The notes under the pieces were generated by a model. The model had not been told where the DNA came from. It saw nothing but the letters and a program-made list of their open reading frames with translations, and made no database searches. 64,000 nt of DNA from SELP01 sp035969385. GTDB taxonomy: Bacteria; Pseudomonadota; Alphaproteobacteria; Rhodobacterales; Rhodobacteraceae. Position numbers and translations under genes: made by a program. The stretch lies in NCBI RefSeq assembly GCF_035969385.1, contig NZ_JAYKKJ010000008.1:124001-188000 (forward strand). Direction: 5' to 3'. How positions within the stretch are numbered: the stretch's first letter is position 1; each line of letters starts with the position of its first letter. This document shows, one piece after another, positions 59,317 through 64,000 of the stretch.

Positions 59317-62034
59317 TTGGGTGAAAAAGTTGTGGGTGGTCGACACGTGTTCCAACATGTGCAGACACTTTCTGGTATGGACGATCCGATGGTCGTCGCC
59401 GTGGCCGATATGGCCGGGGCGATGACGCCGGATGGACGGCCTGTCGTCTGGACGACGACCCGTGGCGGCGAAGCGGGGGCGGCAGCCTTTGTGCTGAATG
59501 CGGACGGAACGCTGACGCAGTTGGACGCCATCGCCCTGTCGGGCGCAACGACCGCCGGGTCGATCCCTTCCTTGGAAACCATCACTGTCGGAGGAACGGC
59601 GCACGCCCTGATCGCCGGAGCAGGCACCAGCACCGGCGCCGTGGTGTTCCAAGTCGCTGCGGATGGCGGGCTGGGCAATGCGGTATCGCTGACTGGCACC
59701 GCCACCCTCCCTGACGGATTGACCGCGATCGCCTCGTCGCAAGTTGCCGGGGGTGTCTGCCTGTTCGTTCTTGAACCGGGCGCGCAAAGCCCGACGATCC
59801 TGCTGCTGGAAGAGGACCCACCCAGCGGAATGCGGATCAGCCAGACCGCGACCGGCAACCGGTCATTCCTTGAAGGCGGCGAACCCGCGCCGGGACTGAC
59901 AACCATGGCCATGGCGATGGTCAACGGGCAAGAGGTTCTTATCGCCGCTGGAAGCGGGGGCGCAACAGTCCAAAGCTTTCTTGTCGGGCCAAGCGGATCA
60001 CTGACCGCCACCACCAGTGAGGCCGCCGCCGATGGCCCGGGCATCGGTGACCCGGCGGCCATTGAGATTATCACTGTTGGCGGGGCGACCTATGCCCTGA
60101 TCGCGGGGGCCACCAGCGGAACGCTGAGCCTGTATCAGGTTTTCGACGATGGCACCTTTGCGCTGTCCGACCACATCATCGACGATCTGGGCACCCGGTT
60201 CGGCGGCACCAGCGCGCTTGACACCCATACGATTGACGGCCGCACCTTTGCAGTTGCCGCCGGGAACGACATGGGTCTGTCGCTGTTCGAAATCCTGCCC
60301 GGCGGCATGATCTTTCACCACGGATCAATCGAAGACACGGTCGATATGGCCCTGACCGAAATATCGGCGCTGTCCCTATCCTCCGCTGACGGTGCGTTGC
60401 AGATTGTGGCCGCGGGGGGCGGCACCCAGGGGCTGACCTGGTTGTCGGTCGACCTTGGCGGGCTTGGTTCGGCCATCACGGGCAGCATGACGAACGAAAC
60501 CTTGCTTGGCACGTCAGAGGCAGATCTTCTGTCCAGCATCGGCGGCAACGATTACCTTTACGGCGGGGCTGGCAACGATGTCTTGCAGGACGGGTTGGGC
60601 GTGGACCGGCTTACCGGGGGGGCTGGCGCCGATGTCTTCGTGTTCGGCTGGGATGGCGGTTCGGACATGATCCTTGATTTCGACCCTGCCGAGGATCGGA
60701 TTGACCTGTCGCATTGGCCATTCCTTCGCAATCTGGGGCAACTGGGATTTCACAGCCGGGATTTTGGCGCGGTCATCACCTATGGCGACGAACATCTTGT
60801 CATCTATACCGCGGACGGGTCGCCGCTGACCGCTGACCAATTGGCATCGGTCGTGGACTTCGGGCCTGCACACTATCACCCAAGCTGGCTGTCGTTCTTC
60901 GATATCGAACCCAACCCTGACCCCGTGAACGACCCGACGATCTACGGCAGCAACGGCAATGACACGATGATCGGGGACGTCGGCATCGACCACTTTGATG
61001 GGTTGGGGGGCAATGACAGCATTCAGGGCAAAGCAGGGGCGGACACGATTCAGGGGGGCGACGGACATGACACCCTGGCCGGGAACGCCGGCAGCGATGT
61101 GATCCTGGGCGGCCCCGGCGATGACATTATCCAAGGCGGGATCGGCTGGGATGAAATCTTTGGTGGCGCAGGGAACGATGTGATCAACGGAAACAACGGG
61201 CTGGACACTCTGAACGGTGATCTGGGCGACGACGACCTGTTCGGCAACTTCGGTTCAGATACGATCTTTGGCGGCGCAGGGGACGATATCATCGAAGGTG
61301 GCAAGGGCGCCGACCTTCTGTATGGCGGCGCCGATCACGACATCCTGTCGGGCAACGAAGGATTTGACGTGATCCATGGAGACGGGGGCAACGACAGCCT
61401 GTCTGGAAACGCAGGTAGCGACGAAATGTTCGGTGGGGACGGTGCGGATATCGTCCAAGGCGGCATCGGGGCCGATACGATTTGGGGCGGAACCGGTGAT
61501 GACACGCTGGAAGGCGGTTCGGGCCGCGACAGCCTGTTTGGCGGCGACGGATCGGACGTGATCGAGGGCGATGCCGGCCACGACCTGATCTACGGAGGGG
61601 GCGGGAACGACATTCTTTATGGCGGCACGCAGTTGGACACGATCTTCGGCGGCGACGGGGACGACTACCTGTCAGGTGGCAGCGGGCAGGACACTTTGTC
61701 TGGCGATGCCGGGAATGACGAACTTCGCGGCGGCGGCGGCGACGATACCCTTGCTGGCGGGGTGGGGGACGACATTCTGATCGGCGATGTCGGTGCCGAT
61801 GTGTTTGTCTTTGACGGAGGCAGCGATCACATCCTTGATTTCGAAGACAACCGCGACACGATCCTGTTTGATCCGGCCCTTTGGGGCGGGGGGGCACTGA
61901 CACCGCAACAGGTTCTCAGCTTTGCCTCGATCGTGCTGGAAGGGGTGGTTCTGGATTTTGGTGCGGCAGGAAGCCTGACGCTGGACGGTGTCTATTCGTT
62001 TGACATCCTCTCGAACGACATCGGGTTGATGTAG
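59317..62034 (+). CDS. Large RTX protein with a propeller-like N-terminal head
   Basis: A 905-residue, very acidic protein. The first 390 residues consist of about seven repeats of 45-55 residues of the type LxTITVGGxxxALIAGxxxSGxxxxFxVxxDGxL, which looks like a beta-propeller. Then come a short RTX block, a spacer, and more than 25 calcium-binding GGxGxDxLxG nonapeptides from about residue 540 to 825, followed by a C-terminal tail typical of type I secretion signals. There is no signal peptide. It is probably a surface adhesin or S-layer-like protein secreted by a TolC/HlyBD-type system, which is not in this window. The start codon is not certain; GTG codons lie 5 and 10 codons inside. Confidence 0.88.
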   Translation: MGEKVVGGRHVFQHVQTLSGMDDPMVVAVADMAGAMTPDGRPVVWTTTRGGEAGAAAFVLNADGTLTQLDAIALSGATTAGSIPSLETITVGGTAHALIAGAGTSTGAVVFQVAADGGLGNAVSLTGTATLPDGLTAIASSQVAGGVCLFVLEPGAQSPTILLLEEDPPSGMRISQTATGNRSFLEGGEPAPGLTTMAMAMVNGQEVLIAAGSGGATVQSFLVGPSGSLTATTSEAAADGPGIGDPAAIEIITVGGATYALIAGATSGTLSLYQVFDDGTFALSDHIIDDLGTRFGGTSALDTHTIDGRTFAVAAGNDMGLSLFEILPGGMIFHHGSIEDTVDMALTEISALSLSSADGALQIVAAGGGTQGLTWLSVDLGGLGSAITGSMTNETLLGTSEADLLSSIGGNDYLYGGAGNDVLQDGLGVDRLTGGAGADVFVFGWDGGSDMILDFDPAEDRIDLSHWPFLRNLGQLGFHSRDFGAVITYGDEHLVIYTADGSPLTADQLASVVDFGPAHYHPSWLSFFDIEPNPDPVNDPTIYGSNGNDTMIGDVGIDHFDGLGGNDSIQGKAGADTIQGGDGHDTLAGNAGSDVILGGPGDDIIQGGIGWDEIFGGAGNDVINGNNGLDTLNGDLGDDDLFGNFGSDTIFGGAGDDIIEGGKGADLLYGGADHDILSGNEGFDVIHGDGGNDSLSGNAGSDEMFGGDGADIVQGGIGADTIWGGTGDDTLEGGSGRDSLFGGDGSDVIEGDAGHDLIYGGGGNDILYGGTQLDTIFGGDGDDYLSGGSGQDTLSGDAGNDELRGGGGDDTLAGGVGDDILIGDVGADVFVFDGGSDHILDFEDNRDTILFDPALWGGGALTPQQVLSFASIVLEGVVLDFGAAGSLTLDGVYSFDILSNDIGLM
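60940..61812 (+). repeat. RTX nonapeptide repeat array
   Basis: A 27-bp periodicity of the type GGCGGxxxxxGxGAC runs through this part of the gene and encodes GGxGxDxLx nonapeptides. The repeats are diverged, not identical, so they look ancient rather than recently amplified. They should fold into calcium-bound beta-rolls outside the cell. Confidence 0.85.
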
Positions 62035-62110
62035 GCGTGGGATTGCGCCCCAGGGCATCGCCCGACATAACCGATGGAACGACCCTTCGTGATGACCAAG
62101 GCGAGCCTGC

Positions 62111-63064
62111 GTGACCGATCCCGAATTCCTTGTCCTGATGGCGACCTGCAACGGTGCAGCACGGATCGACCGGCAGTTGGCGTCCTTGTCCCGTCAAACG
62201 GTTTCCAGTTGGGCCCTTCGGGTCGGAGACGACCAGTCCTCTGATAACACAATCAACCGGATCACGGCCTTTGCGAAGGACAATCCGGGCCGGGTTGAAA
62301 GCGTCGTCGCCATGCCAGGCGGTGACCTACCCCATGGGATCGGACGCGCCGCCCGCAACTTCCTGACCTTGCTTGTCCAAAGCCACGACCGACCCGACGC
62401 CCTGATCGCCTTTTGTGATCAGGACGACCATTGGTATCCGGACAAGCTGGCTCGTGCTGCGGCCGCACTGACGGGCCACGACGGGCCTGCGGTCTATGCC
62501 AGCAGCTTCCGCCCGACGGACGACAGGTTGCGCCCCCTGGGGCGACCGGCCGTCTTTCCGGCGGGGCCGTCCTTTGCAAATGCGCTGGTTCAGGGGGTCC
62601 TGTGCGGCAATACAATCGTGGCCAACCCGGCGGCGGCGGACCTGCTGCGCCGAACGGCCACCGCTGCGATCAAGGCCGGGGTTCCAAGCCACGACTGGTG
62701 GATCTACCAGGTTCTTGCGGGGACGGGTGCGGCCATTATCGTCGATCCGACCCCGACGCTGGACTATGTCCAACATGGCGGCAACCTGATCGGGGTACAT
62801 CGCGGGCTTGCCTCGCGTCTTGCCCGGACAAGGCTGCTGCAAAATGGGACCTACCGGGGTTGGCTTGATGCAAATGAGCGGGCCCTTCTTGCGGTCGCCG
62901 AGGTTTTGACCCCGGCGGCCCGCGAAACCGCGCTGGCCTTCGCCAAGGCCCGACAGGACGGCCCGCGCAGGACCTCGGACGCGATCCGCGCGCTTGGCCT
63001 GCACCGGCAGACGCGGGCGGGAACGATGGCGCTCTGGCTTGCCGCGCGTCGGGGGTGGCTTTAG
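62111..63064 (+). CDS. Family 2 glycosyltransferase
   Basis: GT-A fold glycosyltransferase of 317 residues starting at GTG 62111. N-terminal nucleotide-sugar site LVLMATCNGAARIDRQLASL, Asp in VGDDQSSDNT, and the metal motif DQDDHWYPDK. It has no membrane helix and probably adds rhamnose or galactose-type sugars, as similar proteins do. It likely belongs to the surface polysaccharide locus that begins with the Wza-like gene. Its stop overlaps that of the next, convergent gene. Confidence 0.88.
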   Translation: MTDPEFLVLMATCNGAARIDRQLASLSRQTVSSWALRVGDDQSSDNTINRITAFAKDNPGRVESVVAMPGGDLPHGIGRAARNFLTLLVQSHDRPDALIAFCDQDDHWYPDKLARAAAALTGHDGPAVYASSFRPTDDRLRPLGRPAVFPAGPSFANALVQGVLCGNTIVANPAAADLLRRTATAAIKAGVPSHDWWIYQVLAGTGAAIIVDPTPTLDYVQHGGNLIGVHRGLASRLARTRLLQNGTYRGWLDANERALLAVAEVLTPAARETALAFAKARQDGPRRTSDAIRALGLHRQTRAGTMALWLAARRGWL

Positions 63065-64000
63065 CCGATAATGGTTTCGGCCAGTCGGGTGGCCAGCGTC
63101 GCTGTTGGTCCAAACTTGACCGGGTGGCCATTGTCGGCGCGGTTCACCGCCGCCCCCTGCGCCCCGATGTCAAATGCATAGACCGGCAGGCCGGTGGCCA
63201 GGGCCTCGTGCGTTGTGTAGGAAAACGTTTCGGGCCAAATGGACGGGACCAGCCATTCGGTAATCCCGTAGCGCTGTACGAGGTCGGGAAGGTCGCAAAC
63301 ATCGTAGGTTCCGTTCACCGTTATCCGGGATGGAATCGCATAGCTGGGATCAACATTACCGATCACGACAAGGCTGATGTTCTTTGCGGCCAAGGCCGCG
63401 CCAAGCGGCGCGATCAGGCCCGCGCCCTTTTGCGCCCCGATATTGCCCAGGACAGCCACGGTCCTCGTGTCGGTGCGCGGTGGATCGACACGGGGAACCG
63501 GGCGGCGCATTTCGTGGGGTCGGCACCGCACCTTGCCGGCAAGTTCGGGCCAGACCGCGAGAACATGGCCCATGCTGTCGTTGGAAAACGTGACAACCTC
63601 GGTCGCGGCCTTCATGACCATCCCCCAACGGCCTTGCCAGTCTGCCAGCGTGATCACCTGGCCAGAGCCGTCGCGCAACGTATGGGCTATATCGGTTGAC
63701 GTTGGACCAAGCGGGGTTCCGCGATAGGCACCGTCCGCATCCAAGAGGTTGTAGGACGGGGAGATTGGGAAGAAATCATGAAACAGGATTTCAAGCCGAT
63801 CCTGCCGGTCCTTGACGAGCCCCAGCAGAAACGCGGGCAGTTCGGCTGGCGCCTGATCCCCGACCGCGCAATTGTAGACCACGTGACGGCGCGGAAGCAG
63901 CGACATCGCCCGCGTCACGAAATCAAGATCATCGGTCGCAACAGAAGTCTTTGCCCCACCGATCCAAAGTTCGACCTGGACCCTGTTGGGGCCACCAAAC
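63061..64000 (-). CDS. Glycosyltransferase, GT4-like (partial, runs off the window)
   Basis: The 3' portion (313 codons) of a glycosyltransferase; the frame stays open to the window edge at 64000. The C-terminal GT-B signature is visible: SIWPETFSYTTHEALATGLPV with the donor-binding Glu. Before it stand VAVLGNIGAQKGAGLIAPLG and VTFSNDSMGHVLAVWP. It works on a glycan together with the convergent GT2 gene. The full length and N-terminal domain are unknown; similar proteins can be GT2-GT4 fusions. Confidence 0.85.
   Translation of the reverse strand, partial: FGGPNRVQVELWIGGAKTSVATDDLDFVTRAMSLLPRRHVVYNCAVGDQAPAELPAFLLGLVKDRQDRLEILFHDFFPISPSYNLLDADGAYRGTPLGPTSTDIAHTLRDGSGQVITLADWQGRWGMVMKAATEVVTFSNDSMGHVLAVWPELAGKVRCRPHEMRRPVPRVDPPRTDTRTVAVLGNIGAQKGAGLIAPLGAALAAKNISLVVIGNVDPSYAIPSRITVNGTYDVCDLPDLVQRYGITEWLVPSIWPETFSYTTHEALATGLPVYAFDIGAQGAAVNRADNGHPVKFGPTATLATRLAETIIG

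Noticed and set aside
60940..61812. 27-bp periodic array that could be mistaken for CRISPR or a satellite
   Set aside because: The repeats are in frame, diverged, and encode the GGxGxDxLx calcium-binding nonapeptide; there are no unique spacers.

Overview
The window is about 64 kb of GC-rich, densely packed chromosomal DNA that reads as an alphaproteobacterium of the Rhodobacteraceae (Roseobacter-like). The evidence is gene content: an EutB/EutC pair of the ectoine-use type, pst-pho genes with the long alphaproteobacterial forms of PstA and PstC, phbA/phbB for polyhydroxybutyrate, a tiny aa3-oxidase subunit IV, a DmdC-like acyl-CoA dehydrogenase, ETF:ubiquinone oxidoreductase, a long-chain polyprenyl diphosphate synthase with UbiA, and several small proteins typical of this family. 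I see no rRNA, tRNA, CRISPR array, insertion sequence or prophage.

Layout. 1-1.1 kb: the end of eutB, then eutC. 1.1-7.1 kb: pstS-pstC-pstA-pstB-phoU-phoB on the minus strand behind a clear Pho box; phoR is not here. 7.3-12.7 kb: HpaI-type aldolase, beta carbonic anhydrase, YqgE, a DsbD-like periplasmic domain protein, moaB, a LysE exporter and a family-4 uracil-DNA glycosylase. 12.7-13.25 kb: a gene-free stretch with inverted repeats that looks like a dispersed non-coding element. 13.25-16.7 kb: pyrB, an unknown membrane-anchored ORF, a dihydroorotase homologue that has lost key metal ligands, and plsY. 16.7-25.4 kb: DUF805 protein, gshA, a GNAT protein, rsmE, ubiA, a large OmpA/BON protein and Sua5. 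25.4-32.9 kb: acyl-CoA dehydrogenase plus metallo-hydrolase, DUF6173-like protein, CoxIV, a lipoprotein, AzlCD, GNAT and greA. 33-39.8 kb: ETF-QO, a TPR lipidless exported protein, ispE, polyprenyl synthase, DUF2007, a TrmN6-like methyltransferase and a DUF465 protein. 39.8-44.2 kb: two tandem paralogous ATP-grasp enzymes, then phbB and phbA. 44.3-56 kb: EAL phosphodiesterase, tag, moaE-moaD, pgsA, DUF924, uvrC, a pteridine-reductase-like SDR, a Na/Ca exchanger, an S49 protease, an ABC-2 exporter and glutamate dehydrogenase. 56-58 kb: an RpiR regulator divergent from a BKACE-family enzyme with a multi-site palindromic operator between them. 58-64 kb: surface functions: a Wza-like export lipoprotein, a 905-residue RTX protein with a propeller-like head, and two glycosyltransferases.

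How the genes fit together. Most of the window is core metabolism: phosphate scavenging, pyrimidine synthesis, isoprenoid/ubiquinone supply (ispE, polyprenyl synthase, ubiA), phospholipid synthesis (plsY, pgsA), molybdopterin synthesis (moaB, moaD, moaE) and carbon storage (phbAB). The less ordinary parts are the dead dihydroorotase in the pyr cluster, the tandem ATP-grasp pair beside the PHB genes, the RpiR/BKACE unit, and the RTX/polysaccharide region that runs off the right edge. Genes are packed so tightly that several convergent pairs share their stop codons, three of them at the tetranucleotide CTAG.
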